DNA from: Chitinophaga sp. CB10 | GTDB lineage: Bacteria > Bacteroidota > Bacteroidia > Chitinophagales > Chitinophagaceae | DNA: 64,000 nt | Assembly: GCA_001870995.2 (NCBI GenBank) | Contig: MLAV02000019.1 | Coordinates: 71,046-135,045 of the forward strand | Direction: 5' to 3' | Part shown: piece after piece, positions 18,443-26,959 of the stretch | Position numbering within the stretch: the stretch's first letter is position 1 | How the letters are laid out: each line of letters starts with the position of its first letter | Notes under the pieces: model-generated | Database searches by the model: none | Seen by the model: the letters and a program-made list of their open reading frames with translations, nothing else | Told to the model about the DNA's origin: nothing | Position numbers and translations under genes: made by a program

Positions 18443-19207
18443 TTAGCAGAAACTGGTATGGCCGAGCTGAAAAGTACCACAAAGCTCTGATGGATGCGGT
18501 AACACCTTCCACTCTATAATTGATTCTACGGGAAGCTGGTTTATACATATCCGGCGCAAGGCCCCACCCTTTTCAGCATATGGCATAAAATCTTTTGAAA
18601 TAGTATTCATCAGCGGCCCAATAGTAACCATAACAGTCGGCCTGTGCATATAGCAGCGATTACCCGCAACAAAAGTTTGCGCCAGGCTTATGTTACCGAG
18701 TTCTCCACCGAAACTGGTAGTTGTTACCTTTACCTCCCGTTCGCAGGAGATATTAATTCTCTCCTTAAACATACCTGATAATTGCTGTGCAAATGCCTGT
18801 AGGGATCGGTCGTGTAAAAAAACCTGCCCGGGCAGCACCAAACCGGCCCTGGCGGTGCGTAAGGAATAGGCGGTCAACTTGCAGGAGTGCTCAAACAGCA
18901 ACCGGTCAAATGGCAGGAAAAACCGCCGGGCTGCAACCTCTTCCTGTCTGCTTCTTCTGCTGGTTGTGGCCATTTGCGTTACATCCTGCAATACTTCAGG
19001 ATGAATATTTTCATGAAAAAGCAACTCCGGTAACAAGTCGTACAAGCTGCTGCGACGTAACCATAAACTACCATCCGAAGTGAAGTCCAACTCAGGTAGT
19101 AGCCTACGTATAGCAGCACCTTGGTTAAATACAGGAAACGAAATTTCCTTATTGACGGACAAAAGTGTTTCAGCTGCAATAGCATGAAAAGAAATATGAT
19201 CAGGCAT
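18443..19207 (-). CDS. tssG: T6SS baseplate wedge subunit TssG
   Basis: 254 aa. It contains EVAARRFFLPFDRLLFEH, resembling the FLPFD segment of Bacteroidota TssG, and a C-terminal region with repeated short strands (LRRICINQLPVESIIEW, CGTFQLGHTSFC). TssG dimers pair with TssF and TssE to form baseplate wedges; tssE and tssF are here in the divergent block. First gene of the leftward block, behind a good promoter at 19281-19312. Identification relies on motif resemblance and context, so it is less sure than for TssD, K, N or O. Confidence 0.72.
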   Translation of the reverse strand: MPDHISFHAIAAETLLSVNKEISFPVFNQGAAIRRLLPELDFTSDGSLWLRRSSLYDLLPELLFHENIHPEVLQDVTQMATTSRRSRQEEVAARRFFLPFDRLLFEHSCKLTAYSLRTARAGLVLPGQVFLHDRSLQAFAQQLSGMFKERINISCEREVKVTTTSFGGELGNISLAQTFVAGNRCYMHRPTVMVTIGPLMNTISKDFMPYAEKGGALRRICINQLPVESIIEWKVLPHPSELCGTFQLGHTSFC

Positions 19208-19280
19208 ACAGAAAGGTTAACTAATTAATAAAAAGCCTGAAGGGAATGGAGTAAAGAAATGTACCAGATTGAGTACAACA

Positions 19281-19312
19281 CAAAAGTATAGGAAATTGAA
19301 ATTAACAACAAA
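19281..19312 (-). promoter_or_regulatory. Promoter of the tssG-N-K-O-D block
   Basis: On the minus strand TTTG (19309-19312), a 20-nt spacer and TACTTTTG (19281-19288) match the Bacteroidota -33/-7 consensus TTTG-N19-21-TAnnTTTG. The tssG ATG is 73 bp downstream. The near-consensus CATATTTG at 19355-19362 on the plus strand could serve the divergent gene at 19428. Confidence 0.7.
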
Positions 19313-19427
19313 AAAAATCTTTTGATTCAAAATTTTTTTTCGAATATTTTTATTCATATTTGCATTACAACCAACCATATCCTCCAGCAGGAAATAAAAC
19401 ATTGTTTGATAACCTAAAACCTTAACG

Positions 19428-20390
19428 ATGAAGCATTTCAGCCCATCGAACCCTCACGATTTATTTCTCCTCCTGATACCGGTAAGCCTTGCTATCAGCG
19501 GAATTATTCACTTAATGTTGAACAAGCATACAAAGCAGGATCATTTAAAAATTACTACTGCTAACGGTAACGAATACACGGTTAATTCCAGCATCATCTT
19601 GTCCCTCAGTGGCAACACCTTAGGGACTGCTCCCTTCTGGATTCTTTCTCCGCATCGTTACCGGGCTGGGAACAGTATTCAGTTTTCGGGCACGCGCGCA
19701 GGAAATATTTTCTTATCAGCTGTCTTAAATAATAAAGTTGCTACTGCTAAAGTATTTATGTCTCCTGCGAATACAGCGTTACCCACTGCACCTACACCCA
19801 GGGCTGTTATTATCGGACCGGCGCAGGTCTTTGCGGGCCAGCCTTGTATCTACTATTGCAGAAATGATTCCGCCAGGAGTTATCAATGGCGTTTAATGAG
19901 CGACAGCAATAGTCTGCAAACAGCCAACAGCTTCCGTGTTACCTTTCGTTACCCGGGCGAGCAACATCTCACACTTACGTTGAATAATGACCCAACTACC
20001 ACGGTCATTAAACTAATTCAGGTATTGGCTCCTGATGAAAAAAAGCCTGTGCCCCAGTTGGCCATTCCTACTCCAATTCCTGCCATTCCCGCTGCCGCAA
20101 AACCTGTTGCTCCAACGGTCAGCGATCCGGCATTTCAGCAATTGTTCCTGCAACTGGTGGAGGGAAAAAAAGACGTAGCCGAAATATTACAATACCTCTG
20201 TAATCAGACGGAAACGATGGTTGTACTGAATGATAAGCAAGCCGTCACCTTCCTGCAATGCTGTCATCAGCTGCAAAATAAAAGGAACATCCGCCTGCTG
20301 TCTATGTCGCTCGCACGAAACGACAACGGCTGCATAGAAGCTATCAATATCCGGCTCGACCGGAAAAAATTTATAGGACTCTTTAAATAA
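19428..20390 (+). CDS. T6SS-associated membrane protein with PKD-like domain (TssP candidate)
   Basis: 320 aa. One N-terminal transmembrane helix (about residues 11-32), then a beta-rich periplasmic part including a PKD-like fold (about 135-200; PAQVFAGQPCIYYC, SYQWRLMSDSN, FRYPGEQHLTLTL), a Pro/Ala-rich linker (about 205-230) and a helical C-terminal domain of ~90 residues. It starts the rightward block and is followed by tssE after 6 bp. Position and topology suggest an envelope component; T6SSiii has TssP, TssQ and TssR besides TssN and TssO, and TssP is the best guess, but I cannot confirm the family from sequence. Confidence 0.6.
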   Translation: MKHFSPSNPHDLFLLLIPVSLAISGIIHLMLNKHTKQDHLKITTANGNEYTVNSSIILSLSGNTLGTAPFWILSPHRYRAGNSIQFSGTRAGNIFLSAVLNNKVATAKVFMSPANTALPTAPTPRAVIIGPAQVFAGQPCIYYCRNDSARSYQWRLMSDSNSLQTANSFRVTFRYPGEQHLTLTLNNDPTTTVIKLIQVLAPDEKKPVPQLAIPTPIPAIPAAAKPVAPTVSDPAFQQLFLQLVEGKKDVAEILQYLCNQTETMVVLNDKQAVTFLQCCHQLQNKRNIRLLSMSLARNDNGCIEAINIRLDRKKFIGLFK

Positions 20391-20396
20391 CCAACC

Positions 20397-20795
20397 ATGC
20401 AAAACAAATACCTGCAGCTGCCTTTGCAGCTTAATGAGCTGCTTAATGGCGGCCGGCTGAGCAGAATACATGTTAAAGACTCCATCAAACAACATATATG
20501 GCTGCTTGTAAATACGTACCAGGGGGAGCATAGCCACAAGCCAGCATATGGGTTCCCTTTATGGGAACAAACTTTGCGGATCAATCCCAATTCGCAACTC
20601 CTGAAATCACATATCGAATTGTCGTTACAGCAATACCTCACTCAATTTGAAACGCGCATGCATCAATTCAACATTGCCGTATCCTTTGAGAACGAGAACC
20701 ATATCACTATCAGCCTGAAAGGCTGCACGGTGTATTGCAACCAGGAATTTAATATTGATTACCAGCTATTGGTTCACCCCTTACTGTACAAGTAA
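20397..20795 (+). CDS. tssE: T6SS baseplate subunit TssE (gp25-like)
   Basis: 132 aa. It has the short lysozyme-related gp25 fold pattern: an N-terminal strand (KYLQLPLQLNELL), a first helix with IHVKDSIKQHIWLLVNT, a central PAYGFPLWEQTLRINPNS carrying the conserved G(F)PLWE stretch, a helix, and C-terminal strands. TssE initiates sheath polymerisation on the baseplate. Its stop overlaps the tssF start by one base (TAATG), so the two are translationally coupled, as expected for subunits of one wedge. Confidence 0.88.
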   Translation: MQNKYLQLPLQLNELLNGGRLSRIHVKDSIKQHIWLLVNTYQGEHSHKPAYGFPLWEQTLRINPNSQLLKSHIELSLQQYLTQFETRMHQFNIAVSFENENHITISLKGCTVYCNQEFNIDYQLLVHPLLYK

Positions 20796-22555
20796 TGATT
20801 AAAGAAACTATTAAATCAAGGTTACTACAGCTTGCAGCAGCGCAGCATAATGACGCTCATTCGGGAGCAATCCCTCATGACCCTATTGTTACTTTACTCA
20901 TGGAGGCGCTGGCCGGCGAACTGTCCAGACTGCACGAATTCCAGGATCAAATGCAATCGGGTATTTTACAACACCTGGCGTCGGTATTGCTCAACGATAC
21001 TATTACCTGTAGTTTGCCGGGTCATACTTTGCTACATGGAACGCCATGTGACGTAACGATTATTGACCAACAACATGTCTTCAAGGATCAGGGAGAAGGC
21101 GCTGTTTTTATCCCGGTGGGAACTCATAAACTGTTTCCAGTGACCTTACGCCATATTTTTTATCCGGATAGAATTGTCCAGCTCAATGAAGGTCTGCAGC
21201 AGGAGATTGTAATCCGGGAGCCCATTATGCACGATACATCCCCCAGGATAATCCTAATGGCACAGACAGATACAGTTCCATCAGACCTTTGTGGATTTTC
21301 TATATTTTTAGACATCCCCGAACATTTGCAGGAAAGCATTACACCGCTCCTGCCGCTGCTTTCATGCAAGGTTAACGGCTGTAAGGCAACGGTGGAACGG
21401 TTATTCTACCACGAAATAGCCGGTATGCCCTCCCCCGTTCCCCATGCCTATACACAGCAGGCTTTAAATACTTACAGGTCACAGGTTATTACGATTACGT
21501 CCTGTGAGCTGGCTGATCAACACGTAGCAGCGGAGCCGCCTATTATATTGCAACCTTTCCTGCAACAACAATTAATCGCTTTACCGGAGTGCAATATCTG
21601 GATGGAGCTTGAGCTTCCTGGTATCTCACATGAATGGATAACCGAGATTAAGTGTTATATTAACTGCTTCCCTGCCGTTAATATATCCTCCAGTGAAATT
21701 ATTCATGAGATACATCCGCTACACAAAGTATTCCAGTTGAAATGCGATGATGACTTTTTATGCCTTGGCGCAGTCACTGACCAGGATGGAACTCCATTTA
21801 TCCAAATGACCGACAAGACATCCGCAGAACTCCAGCCGGGTGAATTGAACCTGCTGCATGCAGAAAAACAGCGGATGGATAAGCGTGGCGTCGTACGGCT
21901 ATTGGAAGCGTGCATTAGGGGATTAAGGGAAGAAGTTCAACTTATCGGCCAGCTGGGTCACAATCATCTACTGCAAATATTAGAAGAGCTTACCCAAAAG
22001 ATAAATTACCTGGAAGAAGTGGTATATCCGGATCAGCGCCGGCCAGCCTGGCCAACGATTGCATTCCAGCCACATTCGGGATCCACCCGAATGACGGTGC
22101 AATATTATACGACCAAAGGCGCCAGGCTATCTACAATACCCACGTTTAGCAAATGGCAGGAGCAGGGTAACACGGTCTTCCTGCCAAATAGTATTGTCAA
22201 CCTAACGCCGGTGATTAACGGGATACCGGCCCCTTCCCCGGAAAAGCAGGTCCAATTATTCCGTGCACAGTTATATGCACAGCAGAGAATTGTCAATGGA
22301 GCGGATGTAGAACAGTGCTGCCGGACTGTTTTAGGCCCCTACTTCTCCTCCGTACGAATCGAACAAGGTGTCGCGCTATCACCCTTACCCGATCAAGGGT
22401 ATATAAGGACGATAGACGTTCATATCACCCTGGATCAGTCAGCCTCGCACTGTCATAAAGATCTGTTATCCTATTACCGGAGAGTTATCCTGCAGCAGCT
22501 TGACGAAAATAGTGTAGGGCTGGCCGGCTACCGGGTATTTCTCATCCCACCATAA
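20795..22555 (+). CDS. tssF: T6SS baseplate wedge subunit TssF
   Basis: 586 aa. The N terminus has the TssF pattern KSRLLQLAAAQ, then DPIVTLLMEALAGELSRLHEF and an LLHGTPCDV strand; the body is rich in beta structure and ends with a helical region. TssF forms a heterotrimer with two TssG copies. The start codon overlaps the tssE stop. It is the last gene of the rightward block and converges with the DUF2490 gene 12 bp away, with no evident terminator between them. Confidence 0.88.
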   Translation: MIKETIKSRLLQLAAAQHNDAHSGAIPHDPIVTLLMEALAGELSRLHEFQDQMQSGILQHLASVLLNDTITCSLPGHTLLHGTPCDVTIIDQQHVFKDQGEGAVFIPVGTHKLFPVTLRHIFYPDRIVQLNEGLQQEIVIREPIMHDTSPRIILMAQTDTVPSDLCGFSIFLDIPEHLQESITPLLPLLSCKVNGCKATVERLFYHEIAGMPSPVPHAYTQQALNTYRSQVITITSCELADQHVAAEPPIILQPFLQQQLIALPECNIWMELELPGISHEWITEIKCYINCFPAVNISSSEIIHEIHPLHKVFQLKCDDDFLCLGAVTDQDGTPFIQMTDKTSAELQPGELNLLHAEKQRMDKRGVVRLLEACIRGLREEVQLIGQLGHNHLLQILEELTQKINYLEEVVYPDQRRPAWPTIAFQPHSGSTRMTVQYYTTKGARLSTIPTFSKWQEQGNTVFLPNSIVNLTPVINGIPAPSPEKQVQLFRAQLYAQQRIVNGADVEQCCRTVLGPYFSSVRIEQGVALSPLPDQGYIRTIDVHITLDQSASHCHKDLLSYYRRVILQQLDENSVGLAGYRVFLIPP

Positions 22556-22567
22556 CCCGATTAAACA

Positions 22568-23380
22568 TTAATGCCTTTTACCCTCCCAAATGATATCCAG
22601 CGCGAGGTAATGCACATCTGTAATGTTATGGCCGGCGCCTAACAGATCGTTCATATATCCGATATCAATCGTCCAGGGTAGATGCAAAGGATGAGTGGTA
22701 TAATAAACAGTAAACCGGGTTTCACGGTAACCATAGGAAGTCCATTGCACGGGCAAGTGTTCCTTGCTGATGGAGAATAGCACTTCAGCGCTTCCGCTTA
22801 ACTTGTTATGGTTAGGGCCAGGCAACGGCATGCTCAACTGAGATTTGATACGGGTTCGAAACTGAAAATTTTCTTCGCCGGTTTTAAAATCAGGTGTAAA
22901 GAACTTTCTGAATTCCTGGCGCAGGGTATTTTTCCACTTTAGCCGGCCAACGTCCGTGGATAGTGCATACCTGCCATAAATCCGGAATTCCTGTTCTATA
23001 GCAGGATCTGCACTATGATAAGGATAAGTTTCCTCGTAACTGTTTTGCCGCCGGTAGCTTAGGGCGTAGGAAAACTCTTTATTCTTGCTGTAATGTTGGT
23101 AAAATTCCTGGTTCAGTACCAATATGGCCTGATGATGGAACGGGTTGGCATCACCTGCAGGATCACTGGTTCGTCCAACACCAATATATGAAAGCGATGT
23201 AACTTTCCCGGCTGTATCAAGCGGCTGCCGCCATCCCAGGGCCATCCAGAAGGCGGTATTTGCTTTTCCAAGGCCCGGTGGACTAATTTGTGCTGAAGCT
23301 GCCACCGTAAAAAGAGAAAAGAATATAACCAGTGGAAAAAATTTTATAAATGGAAAAGACAGCTCGTTGTTTATTTTCAT
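22568..23380 (-). CDS. DUF2490 family outer-membrane protein
   Basis: 270 aa from MKINNELSFPF at 23380 (an open extension to 23449 is not supported). A signal peptide ends near AASA-QIS. The mature part begins with the pattern of DUF2490 (NTAFWMALGWRQPLDT) and consists of alternating amphipathic strands with RYALSTDVGRLKWKNTLRQEFR and a C-terminal HYLALDIIWEGK, as expected for a small outer-membrane barrel. Its place between two T6SS blocks may be incidental; no T6SS role is known for this family. Confidence 0.75.
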   Translation of the reverse strand: MKINNELSFPFIKFFPLVIFFSLFTVAASAQISPPGLGKANTAFWMALGWRQPLDTAGKVTSLSYIGVGRTSDPAGDANPFHHQAILVLNQEFYQHYSKNKEFSYALSYRRQNSYEETYPYHSADPAIEQEFRIYGRYALSTDVGRLKWKNTLRQEFRKFFTPDFKTGEENFQFRTRIKSQLSMPLPGPNHNKLSGSAEVLFSISKEHLPVQWTSYGYRETRFTVYYTTHPLHLPWTIDIGYMNDLLGAGHNITDVHYLALDIIWEGKRH

Positions 23381-23482
23381 AATAACTGTTGACTTGAAAT
23401 AGAAATATGGCCTACTGTATGGCTGCCATATGCAGCCACACGCAGGCATAATTGCTCACTGTTTGAATAGCTTTATATAAAA

Positions 23483-24265
23483 TCAGTTATTATCATAAGG
23501 TATCTGTAACTGGCTGTACAGGATATAGCGGGGTTGAGGAGTGCTGGCAGCCAGCAGCCTTTCATTACGCCGACTGGGCGTAAAGTGGATATGATAATCA
23601 ACATTCAATTTAGCGGTGATATGACGCCATAATTTCAGAAACAGGATAGGAAGTTGGCCTTGTTCGGTTTTATTTTCTTCATTTTCTTCTGAAATGAATT
23701 CGACGTCCTGAAGGGGCTCGGAAGCAGTATGAAAAGCAAAGGCTTGTCCTTGTGTGTCAGTAGGTTTGTTTGTAATGATTGGGGCTTGGAACTCTAAGCC
23801 CTTGAGAGGGGCAATACAGGGATCAATACAGGGGTCAATACAAGATTCAAAAGCGAGGGCCTGTTCACCCACCGAAACAATATACCGGGTATCAACTGGG
23901 TCTCCGGCGGCGTCACCTTCGGGTCCCACTCGATTTTGCCGGTGATCACCTGTTTCACAATGCGGGTATCCACCGCATCGCGGCGGGGCAAGGTAGCGCC
24001 GGACGAAATCAGTAAATGCTATGGCCTTGATGGGATTAGTACAAGATTCAGCAACAAAGCCTTGTTCTTCTCTGGCATTAGTAACCAGCCCACTGCAAAA
24101 ATCATTTTTCGCATCCCCTGGTCCGCTAAGTCCATCCAATGTTTGAACCTGCCTATTAAGTGCCGCATTACCATTATACAGATAGCAACCCGCTTTCCTC
24201 CATCCTCCTGTCAGGAAAAAAGCAGCCATTATTATCCATACTAAAGTTCGCAAAACTACCCCCAT
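23483..24265 (-). CDS. Unknown exported protein with three internal repeats and an out-of-frame captured segment
   Basis: 260 aa, family not recognised. N terminus is a signal peptide or membrane anchor (MGVVLRTLVWIIMAAFFLTGG). Three imperfect repeats can be read: EEQGFVAESCTNPIKAIAF, GEQALAFESC plus two CIDP/CIAP units plus LKGLEF, and TQGQAFAFHTASEPLQDVEF. Between repeats 1 and 2, residues from about RRYLAPP to VDTRYIV are encoded by a GC-rich stretch (23896-24003) that makes a coherent lyase-like sequence in another frame. The C terminus (LPILFLKLWRHITAKLNVDYHIHFTP) looks like an ordinary folded domain. Lies downstream of tssC and the DUF4138-like gene; a T6SSiii envelope role such as TssQ is possible but unproven. 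Confidence 0.55.
   Translation of the reverse strand: MGVVLRTLVWIIMAAFFLTGGWRKAGCYLYNGNAALNRQVQTLDGLSGPGDAKNDFCSGLVTNAREEQGFVAESCTNPIKAIAFTDFVRRYLAPPRCGGYPHCETGDHRQNRVGPEGDAAGDPVDTRYIVSVGEQALAFESCIDPCIDPCIAPLKGLEFQAPIITNKPTDTQGQAFAFHTASEPLQDVEFISEENEENKTEQGQLPILFLKLWRHITAKLNVDYHIHFTPSRRNERLLAASTPQPRYILYSQLQIPYDNN
23810..23845. repeat. Three tandem 12-bp units inside the unknown T6SS-locus gene
   Basis: GGCAATACAGGG, ATCAATACAGGG and GTCAATACAAGA follow each other directly. On the minus strand they encode C-I-D/A-P steps, so copy number changes keep the reading frame. Confidence 0.8.
23896..24003 (-). pseudogene. Captured fragment of a pectate-lyase-like coding sequence
   Basis: On the minus strand, one frame away from the surrounding gene, this GC-rich stretch reads SGATLPRRDAVDTRIVKQV followed by ITGKIEWDPKVTPPETQ. 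LPxRDAVDTRIV resembles a motif I associate with Bacteroidota pectate lyases, and the codons end mostly in G or C like the chromosome's core genes, unlike the AT-richer DNA on both sides. I read it as a fragment of such a gene inserted into the host gene without closing its frame. The homology is from memory. Confidence 0.5.
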
Positions 24266-24545
24266 TCAATAAAATGATTCTGCCGCTAAATTAAACCCTC
24301 TCTGCTTGCATTACTAGTACAAATCAGGAATTCCTTATCCCGAAACAGTACTATACATCCATACATTATCATGAAACTAAGCAGGCGGCCCTGCGGTAAC
24401 AACTCCATACAGGGCCTTCCCGCTCATCATTAACCCAAATGAACAGCATGTAGAAACATGCCGATTTTGTTAAAACCATTTCAATCTATGAAACATCACC
24501 TGAGGCGAATTCTCCTATTTGAATTTCTCCACACAACTGCCTGTA
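24266..24545. other. 280-bp spacer inside the leftward tssC block
   Basis: No gene, terminator or clear promoter is visible between the DUF4138-like gene and the repeat-protein gene. A TAGTTTTG box on the minus strand (24251-24258) lies just inside the annotated start of the repeat protein, so that protein may begin at a later Met (MAAFFLTGG). Confidence 0.4.
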
Positions 24546-25391
24546 TCACACAAAATCCGGTTCCAGCATATACGCCGGTAAATTTCGCCGCCGAATTTTC
24601 ACTATCAGCGGAGGCGGAATATTTCGCAGCTTGATGGCTACCCATATCGCTTCCTCATGGAGCATAGTGGCTGGTATTACTACCCCTATGGACGCTTTAC
24701 GGCGTTGCTGTACCACCGTACTTCCGGTTTGATACAATAAAGGCATTCCTTCCAGCGCTTTGGATCGTATGTTCTGCTTCAACACCCTGACGGCTTCCAC
24801 TTCCGCAGGAACAACAGATTTCCCGCTAAGGCCAAGATGCAGATAAAACAAGTTTTTCAATTTCATCCCCCGGACGAATCCCGCAACGACTTTATAATGC
24901 CTCACTTTGGCATGCAGCTTTCCGGGATCGCTCAGGAAATTTCCGGCAATGCGGGCCACTCCCAGGGTATCCGGCCTGTCAAACGCATTTTCTGCGGACT
25001 TGTCAGCAATAGCGAGCAACTGCTGCCAGCTGTTGGATGTACTATTGCCATGATTTGATTTTCGTTTTGCAGGAATGCGGTACTGTAAAGTGTTCTGTGC
25101 CATTGCCGGATCGTAGATAACGACCACGGGGTACACACGCTTTGCAGTAATGATCACGGCACTTGTGGCAATAGGCGGTATGCCGATAGCACGAATCATG
25201 ACAACCTTTCCCAGTAGTTGGGTATTATACCAGGGATGTTCGCTTTCTATTTGCATCACCTTCACCGGCGACCTGCAAGTGATCAATGTAGCCGCTTTCC
25301 CCGTAACAAGTATGGTATCCGCCTGTGCCCACGCGCTTAGGCGTAACTGCAGCAGGCATAATAACAGCAGCCATTTAATGCGTTTGTTCAT
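24546..25391 (-). CDS. TraN/DUF4138-like periplasmic protein in the T6SS locus
   Basis: 281 aa from MNKRIKWLLLL at 25391, overlapping the tssC stop by 17 bp, so translation is probably coupled. A signal peptide ends near SAWAQ. The mature protein follows the two-part plan of conjugative-transposon TraN: an N-terminal strand-rich domain (ITCRSPVKVMQIES, VVMIRAIGI, SAVIITAKRVYPVVVIYDP), an Asn/Ser-rich linker, and a C-terminal domain (VRHYKVVAGFVRGMKLKN, LFYLHLGLSGKSVVPAEVE, IWVAIKLRN). TraN is a VirB9-like envelope protein of type IV systems. Here it sits directly behind tssC with no tra genes nearby, so it is probably part of the T6SS envelope complex. Confidence 0.65.
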   Translation of the reverse strand: MNKRIKWLLLLCLLQLRLSAWAQADTILVTGKAATLITCRSPVKVMQIESEHPWYNTQLLGKVVMIRAIGIPPIATSAVIITAKRVYPVVVIYDPAMAQNTLQYRIPAKRKSNHGNSTSNSWQQLLAIADKSAENAFDRPDTLGVARIAGNFLSDPGKLHAKVRHYKVVAGFVRGMKLKNLFYLHLGLSGKSVVPAEVEAVRVLKQNIRSKALEGMPLLYQTGSTVVQQRRKASIGVVIPATMLHEEAIWVAIKLRNIPPPLIVKIRRRNLPAYMLEPDFV

Positions 25392-26694
25392 AATTAGTTT
25401 CCCATTCATTGTTTTGCTCTCCTTTATGTCCATCCATACGAATCAGGAAGTTCCTTGCGGGGAAATATGGCTTCAGGAAAATATCGAGGTGAATCGTGTC
25501 TTTATCCCGGGTATCCTGCTCAAACCTGCGGATTTCAAAATCTTCTATTAGTCGCTCAGGGCCTGTAATGCCATCCAGGAATTGAATTATCTGCCGCTGC
25601 AAATCCTTCCTGGTATTGGCGCTGAAGTTCTCGAACGCCCTGCGGTTCAGAAAATCTATCAACACTTTGGTGACGTAGTCAAAGACGCGTACGACAGAAT
25701 AGGTTTGCAGCCCCAGGTTTTCCCCGTTAAATAAAGTCCTTGCACTGAAGGCCATCACTTTTCCGTATTCCTGCACAATCGGCACCAGCCCTAACTTTTC
25801 CAGAGAAGCGATTTCACTTTTCTTCAGGGGAAAGTTCACACCTTCAACGTCAATCAGGCTACCGAATTTTTTACCGGCTGTCACCTGTGACATAATAGTC
25901 TGGTAAATCCTGCCGGCCAGGGCGCCGGAAGCGGGAACGAATAAGTGAGACGCTTCGCCCACGAGGTCCGCTTTCACCCGGCCGATCAGCCAGTTGCAGG
26001 TCATGATCACATTGGAACGATAAGCGTCCGCGCCGGTGAGCTGGGCCATTTCAAACACCTCCATTACATCGTCCGGCGCATCCAGCTGACAGAAGTCGGT
26101 AAGGAGCATGCACTTGTTGTCATATGCAATTCTTGCCCAGCGTTCCAGTATCATATTAGAGCCAGCATAACCCGGGATGATCAACAGGCTGTAGTTATCA
26201 CGCAGGTCCAACCGGTCATAATGCTGTTGGAGTTCGGCTTTAACCGCATCTAAAAAACGAGTATTATCTGCATCACGCAGCTGTTCCGGCGCGGCGTTCA
26301 GGAAGCTGACATTCTTTATTTTGTCCTGCGTGGTGTTACTAAAGAACAGGGCCACATTACGGTAGGACCGCTCCAACTCCTTCGATTCCTCCAATGCCAG
26401 CAGCAGGTTCTCCTTCAGCAGTGTTTCCGACTCCAATATCGCTTCATTACACGCCGCCTGCATGGTTGCAATACCCTCGTGGCTTCTCAGTAACCCGGCC
26501 CATATTTGCAGTAATTTTTTGAGGCGAAGGCGGTCCGACTCCTTTGAGGCTTCAGTGAGGAACAACTGTCGCCTCGCTTTGCGGTCCGGGTTTAAATTTT
26601 GGGTTCCCTCAATGGCGGATTCCAAGAGTTCGAAGCCGCCAAAGCTGCCCAGCGCCTGCAGTGGCTGGACCAGCTGAACTTCTGTGGTTAACAT
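25375..26694 (-). CDS. tssC: T6SS contractile sheath large subunit TssC
   Basis: 439 aa, typical of Bacteroidota TssC. Conserved stretches: NYSLLIIPGYAGSNMILERWARIAYDNKC (read in parts), TGADAYRSNVIMTCNWLIGR, LFVPASGALAGRIYQ, SARTLFNGENLGLQTYSVVRVFDYVTKVLIDFLNR. TssB and TssC form the sheath around the Hcp tube, and its contraction drives injection. tssB lies upstream but is separated by 265 bp, which is unusual for this pair. Confidence 0.93.
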   Translation of the reverse strand: MLTTEVQLVQPLQALGSFGGFELLESAIEGTQNLNPDRKARRQLFLTEASKESDRLRLKKLLQIWAGLLRSHEGIATMQAACNEAILESETLLKENLLLALEESKELERSYRNVALFFSNTTQDKIKNVSFLNAAPEQLRDADNTRFLDAVKAELQQHYDRLDLRDNYSLLIIPGYAGSNMILERWARIAYDNKCMLLTDFCQLDAPDDVMEVFEMAQLTGADAYRSNVIMTCNWLIGRVKADLVGEASHLFVPASGALAGRIYQTIMSQVTAGKKFGSLIDVEGVNFPLKKSEIASLEKLGLVPIVQEYGKVMAFSARTLFNGENLGLQTYSVVRVFDYVTKVLIDFLNRRAFENFSANTRKDLQRQIIQFLDGITGPERLIEDFEIRRFEQDTRDKDTIHLDIFLKPYFPARNFLIRMDGHKGEQNNEWETNYEQTH

Positions 26695-26959
26695 AACAAT
26701 GGTTTTATTTCAATAAGTAGTTTATGAATACAAAAATTTTAATGGCGTTGATTGCAGTGGCATCAAAAGCATACCCAAAGCCCACACACCTCTCCCAAGA
26801 TTACAACAGGCACAGCCATCTAATTCCGGAACACAACAGCTCACCGGATTCAATTTCCTTCAACACCATTTCGGCCATTTTTCTGCTGACCCTACCAGGT
26901 TGTTTAACCCGGTCCTCCCTGCCCCAGTCACCACCAGCCTCATTAAAAAATCTACCCCC
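26695..26959. other. 265-bp gap between tssB and tssC
   Basis: No convincing gene. On the minus strand the tssB frame stays open for 49 further codons after its TGA, ending in a segment GEL LCSGIRWLCLL-like without recognisable features. No terminator hairpin or TAnnTTTG box was found, so tssC is probably transcribed with tssB. Confidence 0.4.

Noticed and set aside
26815..26959. Open frame continuing 49 codons after the tssB stop
   Set aside because: A run of this length is not significant by chance at this base composition, and the residues have no recognisable features, so no readthrough or pseudogene is claimed.
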